The notes beneath the pieces are model-generated. The model was given only the letters and a program-made list of their open reading frames with translations, was not told the origin of the DNA and did no database searches. A stretch of DNA of 64,000 nt from Sphingomonas sp. 67-36 (lineage in GTDB: Bacteria > Pseudomonadota > Alphaproteobacteria > Sphingomonadales > Sphingomonadaceae), in assembly GCA_001897375.1 (NCBI GenBank), contig MKSU01000004.1:151603-215602 (forward strand), written 5' to 3'. Each line of letters opens with the position of its first letter. The first letter of the stretch is position 1. The position numbers and the translations under genes were made by a program. Below are positions 43,995-52,218 of the stretch, in pieces.

Positions 43995-44980
43995 GCAACG
44001 AGGCGCTGCCGGGGATGCCCCCGCTCACCTGGGTCGATACCAACGGCATTCGCATGGCCTGCTATGACGTGGCCGGGGAGGGGATGCCGGTGGTGTTCTG
44101 CCACGGTTTCCCGGAGCTTGCCTATTCGTGGCGGCACCAGCTTGCCGCCTTCGCGAAGGCCGGGCGTCGCGCGCTAGCGCCGGACCAGCGCGGCTATGGC
44201 CTCACCGACCGGCCTGAAGCGGTCGAGAGCTATGACATGGAGCAGCTTTGCGCCGACCTTGCGGGCCTACTCGACGCCAAGGGAATCGAGCGGGCGATCT
44301 TCTGCGGGCACGATTGGGGTGGCCTCGTCGTGTGGCAGATGGCGCTGCGGCACCCGGATCGCGTCGCGGGGGTGATCGGCCTTAACACGCCATTCCTTCC
44401 GCGCGCGCCGGCCGATCCGATCGCGCTGATGCGCATGGCGCTGGGCGAGGACATGTATATCGTCTGGTTCCAGAAGCCCGGCGAGGCGGACGGCGCGCTG
44501 GCCAGGGACGTGGACAAGACCTTCCGCTTCTTCATGCGCCGCCCGACGATGACGCCGGCCGAGTTCGCGGCGCTGCCACCAGATCAGAAGAATTTCCCGC
44601 TGGGCCTGATGCTGGAGGCTTACGATCCGGCGGGCGACGAGCATCAGTTGCTGAACGACGAGGAGCGCCGCGCCTTCGTCGAGACCTTCGCCCGCACCGG
44701 CTTCACCGGTGGGATCAACTGGTATCGCAACTTCACGCGCAACTGGGAGCGTTCCGCCGGCAATGTCGACCGCGTGACCTGTCCCGCGCTGATGATCACC
44801 GCCGAGTGCGATCACGTCCTCCCGCCGTCGATGGCGGAGGGGATGGAAAGATACGTCCCCGATCTCGAACGGCATATGATCGCCGGCTCGGGCCACTGGA
44901 CGCAGCAGGAGAGCCCCGACGAAGTGAGTCGCGTGATCCTCGATTGGGTCGCGCGCCGCTTCGCGCAGGAAGGAGCATGA
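43991..44980 (+). CDS. Alpha/beta-hydrolase, epoxide hydrolase type
   Basis: This is a 329-aa protein. The oxyanion motif H38-G-F-P-E fits the HGxPx rule of soluble epoxide hydrolases. The nucleophile is Asp108 in CGHDWGGLV, which is diagnostic: esterases have Ser here. The cap domain holds Tyr residues that could activate the epoxide. The catalytic His is in GSGHWTQQESPDEV. It probably opens an epoxide formed by the flavin or P450 oxygenase of the same operon. The overlaps are 4 nt at each end. Confidence 0.9.
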   Translation: MSNEALPGMPPLTWVDTNGIRMACYDVAGEGMPVVFCHGFPELAYSWRHQLAAFAKAGRRALAPDQRGYGLTDRPEAVESYDMEQLCADLAGLLDAKGIERAIFCGHDWGGLVVWQMALRHPDRVAGVIGLNTPFLPRAPADPIALMRMALGEDMYIVWFQKPGEADGALARDVDKTFRFFMRRPTMTPAEFAALPPDQKNFPLGLMLEAYDPAGDEHQLLNDEERRAFVETFARTGFTGGINWYRNFTRNWERSAGNVDRVTCPALMITAECDHVLPPSMAEGMERYVPDLERHMIAGSGHWTQQESPDEVSRVILDWVARRFAQEGA

Positions 44981-46338
44981 CGATGCGGTTGGTCAGCGAT
45001 CATATCATCGAGGGGCGGCCGGGACCGACCTTCCCGCCGGTCTATCCCACGCTGGAGGGGGTGGACCTGGGCGACATCCAGGCCTTCACCAAGGGGCAGC
45101 CGTGGGGCGACTACGCCCGGATGCGCGCCGAGGCGCCGGTGATGTGGCACCCGATGCGCCGCGACGGCGTGGGCTTCTGGGCGGTCACCCGCTTCGAGGA
45201 CGTGAAGCGCGTCAACGGCGATCCGGAGACGTTCAGTTCCGAAAAGGGCGGCATCCTGATGGCGCTTGGCCCGGAGGAGACGCGGCATCCGACGCTGTTT
45301 TCCGCCTCGACCAACTCGATGATAAACCTCGATGCCCTGCCGCATCGCCAGCTCCGCAAGGAGCACATGCCCTATTTCACCGCCACTTATATCAAGGGCC
45401 TGCGCGATCGCGTCTCGGCGGAGGTGACGCGGTTGCTCGATGCGATGGCGCCGCTGGGCAAGTGCGACATGGTGGAGAAGTTCAGCCAGCGGCTGCCGAT
45501 CTTCACCCTGTGCGAGATGCTCGGCGTGCCGGTCGCGGACCGCGAACGCTTCATGGCGTGGATACATTTCCTCGAGATGGCGCAGCAGGTGGCGATCGAG
45601 CAGATCGACCAACTCGACGGCCTTTCCGAACCAAGCCCAGAGATCGCCGCCTTCATCGAGCTGTTCAACAAGAACGTCGCCGAGATGTTCGACTATGGTC
45701 GCTACATGCTCGCCAGGCGTCGTGCCGATCCGCAGCCTGACCTGATGAGCGCGATCGCCAATGCGATGGTGGATGGCGAGCCGTTGCCCGATCCGTACCT
45801 CGACGGCGCGTGGCTGCTGATCGTGTTCGCCGGCAACGACACGACACGCAATTCGCTCTCCGGCGCGATGAAATTGTTCACCGAGAATCCGGATCAGAAG
45901 GCGCGGTTGCAGGCTGACAACAGCCTGCTGACCAATGCGGTGCATGAGATAACCCGCGTCGTCTCGCCCGTCATCTACATGCGCCGCACCGCGACGCGCG
46001 ACACGGAGGTCGGTGGGCAGCGCATCGCCGAGGGCGAGAAGGTCATCATGTATTACGGCGCGGCTAACCGTGACGCGGCGATGTTCCCTGACCCGGAGCG
46101 CTTCGATATCGCGCGCGCCAATGCCGAGAAGAACATCGCCTTCGGCTACGGCCCGCACATCTGCATCGGGCGGATGACCGCGCAGCTTCAACTCGAGGAA
46201 GCCTATCGCCAGCTCTTCGCGCGCTTCCCCGATATCCGCTGGACCGGCGAGATGGATATCGCGCCGAACAATTTCGTCCACGCCGTGCGCCGGCTGGAGG
46301 TGGAGTTCACGCCGGAACGCGCGGTACGCGCGGCATGA
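44977..46338 (+). CDS. Cytochrome P450
   Basis: This is a 453-aa soluble bacterial P450. The heme motif FGYGPHICIG holds the ligand Cys396. The I-helix oxygen-activation motif AGNDTT, the K-helix E-x-x-R (HEITRVVSP) and the PERF-type segment (FPDPERFDIARAN) are intact. The closest groups by pattern are the CYP108/CYP125-like enzymes that hydroxylate terpenes or sterol side chains. No ferredoxin or ferredoxin reductase gene accompanies it, so electrons must come from elsewhere. The ribosome site aaggag lies just before the ATG. It is the last gene of the operon, followed by a strong hairpin. Confidence 0.93.
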   Translation: MTMRLVSDHIIEGRPGPTFPPVYPTLEGVDLGDIQAFTKGQPWGDYARMRAEAPVMWHPMRRDGVGFWAVTRFEDVKRVNGDPETFSSEKGGILMALGPEETRHPTLFSASTNSMINLDALPHRQLRKEHMPYFTATYIKGLRDRVSAEVTRLLDAMAPLGKCDMVEKFSQRLPIFTLCEMLGVPVADRERFMAWIHFLEMAQQVAIEQIDQLDGLSEPSPEIAAFIELFNKNVAEMFDYGRYMLARRRADPQPDLMSAIANAMVDGEPLPDPYLDGAWLLIVFAGNDTTRNSLSGAMKLFTENPDQKARLQADNSLLTNAVHEITRVVSPVIYMRRTATRDTEVGGQRIAEGEKVIMYYGAANRDAAMFPDPERFDIARANAEKNIAFGYGPHICIGRMTAQLQLEEAYRQLFARFPDIRWTGEMDIAPNNFVHAVRRLEVEFTPERAVRAA

Positions 46339-46339
46339 G

Positions 46340-46374
46340 CGAAGCCCCTTCCCGGCCGGCGGGAAGGGGCTTCG
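46340..46374. terminator. 15-bp perfect hairpin between convergent P450 and VOC genes
   Basis: Arms 46340-46354 and 46360-46374 are perfect complements, G+C-rich, with a 5-nt loop. No long T run follows on either strand. It probably ends transcription from both sides or protects the 3' ends. Confidence 0.6.
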
Positions 46375-46380
46375 ACCGGA

Positions 46381-46764
46381 TCAGGCCGGCATCCGGTGCA
46401 GGGCGCACAGCTTGTTGCCGTCCGGGTCGCGCAGATAGGCGAGATACAGGCTCATCCCGTTCCCGGAGCGCACGCCGGGAGCATCCTCGATCGCCGTTCC
46501 GCCATTCTCCACGCCAGCCTTGTGCCACGCGTCGGCTTGCGCCGGGCCGTCCATCGCGAAGCCGATCGTCGCGCCGTTGGCATGGGTCGCCGGCTGGCCG
46601 TCGATCGGCCTGGTGACCATGAAGATCCCGCCGTTGTGGAGATAGATCAGACGGCCCTTTTCGTCCTGAATCCCGGCTTTTCCGCCGATCGCACCGAACA
46701 GGGCGTCGTAGAATTTGCGCGAACGATCCAGGTCGTTCGAGCCGATCATCATATGGCTGTACAT
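46381..46764 (-). CDS. VOC-family (glyoxalase-fold) protein
   Basis: This is a 127-aa protein with two beta-alpha-beta-beta-beta units: YSHMMIGSNDLDRSRKFYDALFGAIGG and a second half ending LYLAYLRDPDGNKLCALHRM. The metal-binding His/Glu positions are partly visible (His4, the Glu of the second unit is replaced). The substrate is unknown; such proteins include isomerases, dioxygenases and resistance proteins. The start is the ATG next to the conserved MYSHM; the upstream extension is unconserved. Confidence 0.83.
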   Translation of the reverse strand: MYSHMMIGSNDLDRSRKFYDALFGAIGGKAGIQDEKGRLIYLHNGGIFMVTRPIDGQPATHANGATIGFAMDGPAQADAWHKAGVENGGTAIEDAPGVRSGNGMSLYLAYLRDPDGNKLCALHRMPA

Positions 46765-46929
46765 GGCTGCCTCTCCTTCGATTCCGTTGAGTCGTGTCGT
46801 GCGACCCCGCCATCGGCATAAGCGCGCGGCGGGGAACGGCAAGAGCTTCGATCATTGCCTAGCGCGGCTTGGCGGGGCACAGGAAAGCCTTGCTCGCGTC
46901 GGGGCCCTTCCGGGCGCTAGCGGCAGGGG

Positions 46930-47772
46930 ATGAGCATGATCCACAAGCCGACCGTCGACGGGTTGGACCGCGCGACGCTAATGGACGCCCTGGTCGCGCT
47001 GGCCGAGGCGGGCGGCGATATCGTGTGGCGGTATTTCGTGGAGGGCGCTGCCGTCACGATCAAGCCCGACGAGTCGCCGGTCACCGCCGCCGATCAGGCG
47101 GCAGAGGCGGCGATTCTCGCCGGCCTGCACGAGATCGCCCCGCATATTCCGATCGTCGCCGAGGAGGAGGCCGCCGCTGGCCGCGTGCCCGATGTGGACG
47201 GGGCGTTCTTTCTCGTCGATCCGCTGGACGGTACCAAGGAGTTCATCCGGCGCGGCGACGATTTCACCGTCAACATCGGTCTGATCGAGCAGGGCGCGCC
47301 GACGATGGGTGTGGTCTATGCGCCCGCGCGCAAGGCGCTCTATTGGGGCGATGCGGTGGCAGGGCAGGCATATCGCGCCGATCGCGCGCCGGGCGCGGAT
47401 CGCGGCGACGTGAAGCCGATCGCGGTGCGCGCGGTGCATGTTCCGCCTTGCGCGGTCGCCTCGCGAAGCCACGCTGATCCGGCGACCGCCGCGTGGCTCG
47501 ACGCGGGCGGCATTTGCGATTGCGTGTCGGTCGGCTCCAGCCTGAAGTTCGTGCTGGTGGCGAGTGGAGAGGCGGACGTCTATCCGCGCACCGGCCCCAC
47601 GATGGAATGGGATACGGCCGCCGGTGACGCGGTGCTGCGCGCCGCCGGCGGCATCACGCTCGATCCCGACAATCGCCCGTTTCGATACGGCAAGCCGGGG
47701 TTCCGCAACACCGGCTTCGTTGCGTGCGGGCGCTACGAGCCGGCGCCGCTGCGACCGTTCGTCTCGGGCTAG
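46930..47772 (+). CDS. cysQ: 3'(2'),5'-bisphosphate nucleotidase CysQ
   Basis: This 280-aa inositol-monophosphatase-fold enzyme removes the 3' phosphate of PAP from sulfate assimilation. The metal-binding motifs are VAEEEAAAG, DPLDGTKEFI and WDTAAGDAVLRAAGG. The length matches CysQ. A short start region (MSMIHKPTVDGLD) precedes the first helix. The gene is divergent from the VOC gene. Confidence 0.92.
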   Translation: MSMIHKPTVDGLDRATLMDALVALAEAGGDIVWRYFVEGAAVTIKPDESPVTAADQAAEAAILAGLHEIAPHIPIVAEEEAAAGRVPDVDGAFFLVDPLDGTKEFIRRGDDFTVNIGLIEQGAPTMGVVYAPARKALYWGDAVAGQAYRADRAPGADRGDVKPIAVRAVHVPPCAVASRSHADPATAAWLDAGGICDCVSVGSSLKFVLVASGEADVYPRTGPTMEWDTAAGDAVLRAAGGITLDPDNRPFRYGKPGFRNTGFVACGRYEPAPLRPFVSG

Positions 47773-47779
47773 GCCGCGG

Positions 47780-47800
47780 CCCGCCGCCCGCCGCCCGCCG
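47780..47800 (+). repeat. Three tandem copies of a 7-bp unit (CCCGCCG)
   Basis: A short perfect tandem repeat lies between cysQ and the HNH gene. Simple G+C-rich repeats of this kind can vary by slippage; no function is implied. Confidence 0.6.
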
Positions 47801-47848
47801 CTGGGGCCCAAGGGTGTAAGCCGGAGCGGACCGGGCTATTATGCGGCC

Positions 47849-48175
47849 ATGACCGGACGGGTGAAGCGCAAGGCGATGCTCGCCACGGCGATCGCGGCGA
47901 CGCCTGTGGCGCCGGCCATCTGCGCGCTACGCGGGCGTCGGCTCGGCCTCCGTGTCGAATGGCATCATATTGTGCCGCGCAGCGAAGGCGGCCGCGAGGT
48001 CGCCGCGCTCCATCCGATCTGCCATCGCGCGATCCATGCGCGCTGGAGCAATACCGAATTGGCCCGGTTCGAGGGAATGGCGGCGCTGCGTGAGGCGCCG
48101 AAACTGGCGACCTTTCTTCGCTGGATCGCACGGCGGCCACCGGATTTCCACGCGCCGACCCGCACGCGCGGCTGA
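47849..48175 (+). CDS. Small HNH nuclease-domain protein (108 aa)
   Basis: This is a 108-aa protein. The HNH core is VEWHHIVPRSEGGREVAALHPICHRAIHARW: two His of the first strand, Ser/Asn-like position on the turn and C-H-x3-H at the end, preceded by a basic N-terminus. The usual CxxC zinc pairs are incomplete, with a single Cys before and one within the core. It stands alone after cysQ, without a partner methylase, integrase or phage gene. The role is unknown; it could be a repair or defence nuclease. Confidence 0.8.
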   Translation: MTGRVKRKAMLATAIAATPVAPAICALRGRRLGLRVEWHHIVPRSEGGREVAALHPICHRAIHARWSNTELARFEGMAALREAPKLATFLRWIARRPPDFHAPTRTRG

Positions 48176-48342
48176 ACCGCATCGGGGACAGGAGATTGTC
48201 GGATTCATTATTTTGCAATGCAACAAAAAGTGCGCGTGCGCGTTGGGGAGGCTCGTAAGGTCATGCGGGTTTCCGCGTACGTAGCGTAACGCGCGGGCAT
48301 GGTGGAGGAGCGGGGCCGCAATGCTTCGCTCCTCCTTTCCCG

Positions 48343-48552
48343 TCAGTTCCTCAGCACGTTCGCGAGCACGGCCAGATCGTGCTGATCGATGGGCGTACCG
48401 GTCGCGTCGGTCAGGTTGGCTGACGATGCCGTGTTGTTGGCGGGTGTATCGTTCGGCGCCGAACTGGCGACGTCGATCGCGAACCAGATGATCCCCGCCG
48501 CCCACAGAAGCGCGAACCACCGGCTGCGAAAGATGCGCGGGGACGGAAGCAT
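48343..48552 (-). CDS. Small single-span membrane protein (69 aa)
   Basis: This is a 69-aa protein. A basic N-terminus (MLPSPRIFRSRW) and one hydrophobic helix (FALLWAAGIIWFAIDVA) precede a Ser/Thr/Asn-rich outer part and a helical end (DQHDLAVLANVLRN). No family was recognised. The 165-nt gap on its downstream side (48176-48342) holds nothing recognisable. Confidence 0.6.
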   Translation of the reverse strand: MLPSPRIFRSRWFALLWAAGIIWFAIDVASSAPNDTPANNTASSANLTDATGTPIDQHDLAVLANVLRN

Positions 48553-48625
48553 GACGGCACATTAGGCGCGGCATGATTAAGGGCGTGTGGCGAATATCGG
48601 TTATCGGGCGGTTTCGACAGACGCC

Positions 48626-48662
48626 TTGACGCAATGCCCGGTGCGTGATGGTATTACATCAC
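48626..48662 (+). promoter_or_regulatory. Predicted promoter and palindromic operator of exbD
   Basis: TTGACG (48626-48631), 17-nt spacer, TGGTAT (48649-48654) resemble a sigma-70 promoter. The perfect inverted repeat GTGATG-GTATTA-CATCAC (48645-48662) overlaps the -10 region, as a repressor site would. Confidence 0.4.
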
Positions 48663-48680
48663 ATAATGGGAGAGTGAGCC

Positions 48681-49106
48681 ATGCGCCGGTTTCGTCCTGC
48701 TGCCTCCGCCTTTGCCGACGACGCGCCGATCAGCGGCATCAACACCACCCCGCTGATCGACGTGATGCTGGTGCTGCTGATCATGTTCGTCATCACCATT
48801 CCGCCGATGATGAATCAGGTGCCGATGGAATTGCCGCAGCCCGCGCCGGATCGCGACAGGCCGGTGACGGTTCACCGGCTCGAATTGCTGCGCGATGGGA
48901 CGACATTGCTCGATGGCGCGGCGGTTGACGCGAAGGCGCTGGCGTCGCGGCTGACGGCGGTGCGAGCCGATCCGCAAGCCTCGCTCGTGATCCGCAGTGA
49001 TGCGGACTCCAGATACGGCCCGTTCGTCGAGGTGCTGGCGGTGGTGAAACGCGCCGGGATCACGCGGCTGGGGTTCGAGGGGAACGCCGCGTTCAAGGAA
49101 TTGTAG
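48681..49106 (+). CDS. exbD: ExbD-like biopolymer transport protein
   Basis: This is a 141-aa protein. A cytoplasmic start is followed by one transmembrane helix with the essential Asp (INTTPLIDVMLVLLIMFVITIP) and a periplasmic domain. ExbD normally works with ExbB to power TonB. Here it is alone: no exbB, tonB or second exbD is adjacent, so it may complement a complex encoded elsewhere. The periplasmic domain is a typical FKEL-ended ExbD domain. Confidence 0.9.
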   Translation: MRRFRPAASAFADDAPISGINTTPLIDVMLVLLIMFVITIPPMMNQVPMELPQPAPDRDRPVTVHRLELLRDGTTLLDGAAVDAKALASRLTAVRADPQASLVIRSDADSRYGPFVEVLAVVKRAGITRLGFEGNAAFKEL

Positions 49107-49115
49107 CGGGCGGAT

Positions 49116-49149
49116 GCCGATGCGGCCGGGCAGGACCGGCCGCATCGGC
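49116..49149. terminator. 14-bp perfect hairpin between exbD and nrdB
   Basis: Arms 49116-49129 and 49136-49149 are perfect complements with a 6-nt loop, between two convergent genes. No T run follows, so termination is inferred from position and stability. Confidence 0.55.
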
Positions 49150-49154
49150 GTGGC

Positions 49155-50213
49155 TTATTCCGCCGCGACGCCGGCGGCCGAGAACATGTCGCCCTCGCTC
49201 TCGCCGGCATCCTCGTTCGCCGCCGCGCCGGCCCGCGCCTTCTGGCGCTTGTCGAACGAATCCCACACATCGGACCATTGGCCGCGCGTCGCCGCCTTCG
49301 AATATTCCGTCGCGCGCGTCTCGAAGAAATTGGCGTGCTCCACGCCGTTCAGCAGCGGGGTGAGCCACGGCAGCGGATGCTCGTCGATCATGTAGATCGG
49401 CTTCATCCCAAGCTGACCCAGCCGCCAGTCGGCGATGTAGCGGATATACTTCTTGATCTCCTTCGCCGTCATCCCGTTGACCGGCCCCATCTCGAAGGCG
49501 AGGTCGATGAAATTGTCCTCCAGCCGGATCGTCGTCTGGCACTGATCGGCGATATCGTCCTTCACCGCCTTGGTGAGGCAGCCGCGCTCCTTCACGAAGG
49601 TGTGGAACAGCTTGATGATGCCTTCGCAATGCAGGCTCTCGTCACGGATCGACCAGGTGATGATCTGTCCCATGCCCTTCATCTTGTTGAAGCGCGGGAA
49701 GTTCATCAGCATCGCGAAGCTGGCGAAAAGCTGCACGCCCTCGGTGAAGCCGCCGAACATCGCCAGCGTGCGGGCGATATCCTCGTCGTTATCGACCCCG
49801 AACCGCTGGAGATAGTCGTGCTTGTCCTTCATCTCCGCATATTGGAGGAAGGCGCCATATTCGCTTTCCGGCATGCCGATCGTGTCGAGCAGATGGCTGT
49901 AGGCGGCGATGTGCACCGTCTCCATGTTGCTGAACGCGGTCAGCATCATCTTGATCTCGGTCGGCTTGAACACGCGGCCGTATTTCTCGTGATAGCAATC
50001 CTGCACCTCGACGTCCGCCTGCGTGAAGAAGCGGAAGATCTGGGTCAGCAGGTTGCGCTCGTGATCGGTGAGCTTCTGCGCCCAGTCACGGCAATCCTCG
50101 CCCAGCGGCACTTCTTCCGGCAGCCAGTGAAGCTGCTGCTGACGCTTCCAATATTCGAACGCCCACGGATATTCGAACGGCTTGTATTGCTTGGAGGCTT
50201 GGAGGAGGGGCAT
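49155..50213 (-). CDS. nrdB: Class Ia ribonucleotide reductase beta subunit NrdB
   Basis: This 352-aa radical-generating subunit of the enzyme makes dNTPs. The iron-binding residues are in LTQIFRFFTQADVEVQDCY (Asp), MLTAFSNMETVHIAAYSHL (Glu and His, with the radical Tyr) and IRDESLHCEGIIKLFH (Glu, His). The C-terminal tail is Ala/Glu-rich and may hold the NrdA-binding peptide. The ATG at 50213 has a ribosome site ggaggagg equivalent on its strand. nrdA is not in the window. Confidence 0.95.
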   Translation of the reverse strand: MPLLQASKQYKPFEYPWAFEYWKRQQQLHWLPEEVPLGEDCRDWAQKLTDHERNLLTQIFRFFTQADVEVQDCYHEKYGRVFKPTEIKMMLTAFSNMETVHIAAYSHLLDTIGMPESEYGAFLQYAEMKDKHDYLQRFGVDNDEDIARTLAMFGGFTEGVQLFASFAMLMNFPRFNKMKGMGQIITWSIRDESLHCEGIIKLFHTFVKERGCLTKAVKDDIADQCQTTIRLEDNFIDLAFEMGPVNGMTAKEIKKYIRYIADWRLGQLGMKPIYMIDEHPLPWLTPLLNGVEHANFFETRATEYSKAATRGQWSDVWDSFDKRQKARAGAAANEDAGESEGDMFSAAGVAAE

Positions 50214-50218
50214 CGAAT

Positions 50219-50482
50219 TTACTCCCAGAGAAGCGAGATAATGACTGCCGCTAGGCAGAATGTGAAAAAGATTCCGAAGCCGATGTTCAGCCATGCTCCA
50301 ACGCGTGCGAAGCGGCGATCATTCCCGGTGCGGGGTGCCGGTTCTAAACCAGTCGCGCGATCGATCAGGAGTTCGGCTGCAGGTATGCCGTCGTACCATG
50401 TGCGCTTGCATAATGTCCAAATGCCAAGTGACAGCAAACCCGGACCGGCGAAAACAAGAAATAGGATGGCTGGAACGCTCAC
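50219..50482 (-). CDS. Small two-span membrane protein (87 aa)
   Basis: This is an 87-aa protein beginning at a GTG that overlaps the stop of the preceding 66-aa gene by 4 nt. Two hydrophobic helices lie near the ends (PAILFLVFAGPGLLSLGIWTL and WLNIGFGIFFTFCLAAVIISLLW), with a polar stretch between. No family was recognised. It stops 6 nt before nrdB, so all three may be cotranscribed. Confidence 0.6.
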   Translation of the reverse strand: MSVPAILFLVFAGPGLLSLGIWTLCKRTWYDGIPAAELLIDRATGLEPAPRTGNDRRFARVGAWLNIGFGIFFTFCLAAVIISLLWE

Positions 50483-50679
50483 CCCTCCAGCCCCCCGCGC
50501 CATATCGCGGTCGCGCTCATCGCCAGAACCGCGCTTGCCGCGAGCGCCATGATGCCGGCCATGCGGAAGACATAGACCTTCGCCGGTCCGCTCGGCCGCG
50601 TCAGCGCGAGCAACAGGCCGCCACCGACCAGCGCGAATACTGCCGCGACCGCGTACATGATGGCGACATGCCATGTCAT
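50479..50679 (-). CDS. Small two-span membrane protein (66 aa)
   Basis: This is a 66-aa protein with two hydrophobic segments (VAIMYAVAAVFALVGGGLLLAL and YVFRMAGIMALAASAVLAMSATAIW). No family was recognised. It precedes the 87-aa membrane protein with a 4-nt GTGA overlap on the same strand. The shared small size and arrangement suggest a paired membrane unit. Confidence 0.6.
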   Translation of the reverse strand: MTWHVAIMYAVAAVFALVGGGLLLALTRPSGPAKVYVFRMAGIMALAASAVLAMSATAIWRGGLEG

Positions 50680-50893
50680 CGGTTGTATCGTCTCGCCAAT
50701 GACCTGTCCCCCGATCGGCAGAGGCCATTCCCCTGACTCTGCCGGCCGGAACGGAGCTTAACCCGGCCGGCTTCCGGGTCCAATGGGAAAATGGTTCGGC
50801 TCGCCGTATTTTTCCAGAGGGAACACCATAACTGGTGGCTAAAGGCGTGACTTCGCCACGATATAGCCGATTCGGAGTCAATCGCGCGAAACG

Positions 50894-52201
50894 TCAGCTC
50901 GGGTTGTCGAGACTGAATTCATCGGCGTCTTCGTCATAGGCGAACAGTTCGGCATAGCGGCACCAGTGCGTCACCGAACGCAGCGTCTCGTCGGCATAAT
51001 CGGGGGACATATGATCCTCCAGTTCGTCGCGGAAACGACGCGCCGGGGCGGTGTGGCTCGGCCGCTCGTCGAGCACGCGGCGGATATGCTGGGCGAGCGG
51101 GACATGCTGGACGAGCGCCTGCGCGAAGATCGCCTTGCGTTCGTCCGTATCGGCCTGCGCATAGCGCCGCGCGGCGGGGGTGAGCAAAAGGTCGCCGCCC
51201 GAAAGATCGGCGAAGCGCATCAGTTGCAGTGTTTCGGCCATCGGGAACAGGTCGTCGACCTCGAACTGGAGCTGGTCCGCGAGGTCGGCCATCGCCGCGC
51301 GGCCGTCGAACGGGGCGGCGTCCACCTCCTCGATCAGCCCGGCGAGCGCGTTGGTGGAGACGACCGGCAGCGCCATCGAGATGCCCGTGCCGGGGAACAG
51401 GCCGTCGCGCGCGGGGGCGGGGCGGGCGGTCATGCGGGCGTAGATATCCTCCACCAGGGCACGGAACGCAGGGTCGAGCCGGTCGCGCGGCTGCGGCAGA
51501 TCCACTCTGATCTCGGCGGCGATGCGGCCGGGGTTGGAGGCGAAGACGAGGATGCGGTCGCACATCAGCACCGCCTCCTCGATATTGTGGGTGACGATCA
51601 GGATCGACTTGATCGGCATCCGCCCCTCCGACCACAGATCGAGCAGGTCGGTGCGTAATGTCTCGGCGGTCAGCACGTCGAGCGCGGAGAAGGGCTCGTC
51701 CATCAGCAGCAGCGAGGGATTGACCACGATTGCGCGGGCGAGGCCGACGCGCTGGCGCATCCCGCCGGACAATTCCTTGGGGAAGGCGTTCTCGAAGCCG
51801 TCGAGGCCGATCAGGTCGATCGCTGCCAGCGCGCGGGTGCGACGCTCCTCGGCGGGGACGCGCTGCGCCTCCAGCCCAAGCTCGACGTTCTGGAGCACGG
51901 TGAGCCACGGGAACAGCGCGAAGGTCTGGAACACCATGGCGACGCTCGGCTCGCCGCCGTCCGGCTGCGGCTCGAAGCGGATCTCGCCCTCGCTCGGCGC
52001 GATCAGGCCGGCGATCGAGCGCAGCAGCGTCGACTTGCCCGAGCCGGAGCGGCCGAGCAGCCCGACCACCTCGCCCTCGTTGAGTGTCAGGTCCACATTG
52101 TCGAGCACCAGCAGGTCGCCGGCGCCCTTGCCGTAATGATGCCGCACGCCCGCGACCGTGACGAGCGGGGCGGCGGCGGGGAGGTGGGCGAGGGTGGCCA
52201 T
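50894..52201 (-). CDS. ABC transporter ATPase, NitT/TauT type, with C-terminal AAA-associated domain
   Basis: This is a 435-aa protein. The nucleotide-binding domain (about 12-250) has Walker A GRSGSGKST, the signature LSGGMRQRVGLARA, Walker B LLLMDEPFSALD and the H-loop THNIEEAV. A C-terminal extension of about 150 residues (LIEEVDAAPFDGRAAMADLADQL...HWCRYAELFAYDEDADEF) matches the AAA-associated domain seen on some nitrate/sulfonate-type ATPases. It powers the 580-aa permease upstream (17 nt gap). The substrate is unknown; no binding protein is adjacent. Confidence 0.88.
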   Translation of the reverse strand: MATLAHLPAAAPLVTVAGVRHHYGKGAGDLLVLDNVDLTLNEGEVVGLLGRSGSGKSTLLRSIAGLIAPSEGEIRFEPQPDGGEPSVAMVFQTFALFPWLTVLQNVELGLEAQRVPAEERRTRALAAIDLIGLDGFENAFPKELSGGMRQRVGLARAIVVNPSLLLMDEPFSALDVLTAETLRTDLLDLWSEGRMPIKSILIVTHNIEEAVLMCDRILVFASNPGRIAAEIRVDLPQPRDRLDPAFRALVEDIYARMTARPAPARDGLFPGTGISMALPVVSTNALAGLIEEVDAAPFDGRAAMADLADQLQFEVDDLFPMAETLQLMRFADLSGGDLLLTPAARRYAQADTDERKAIFAQALVQHVPLAQHIRRVLDERPSHTAPARRFRDELEDHMSPDYADETLRSVTHWCRYAELFAYDEDADEFSLDNPS

Positions 52202-52218
52202 GAACGCGTCTCCTCAGG

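Noticed and set aside
47849..48175. HNH gene as part of a prophage or restriction system
   Set aside because: No phage, methylase or integrase genes lie nearby and composition matches the flanks.
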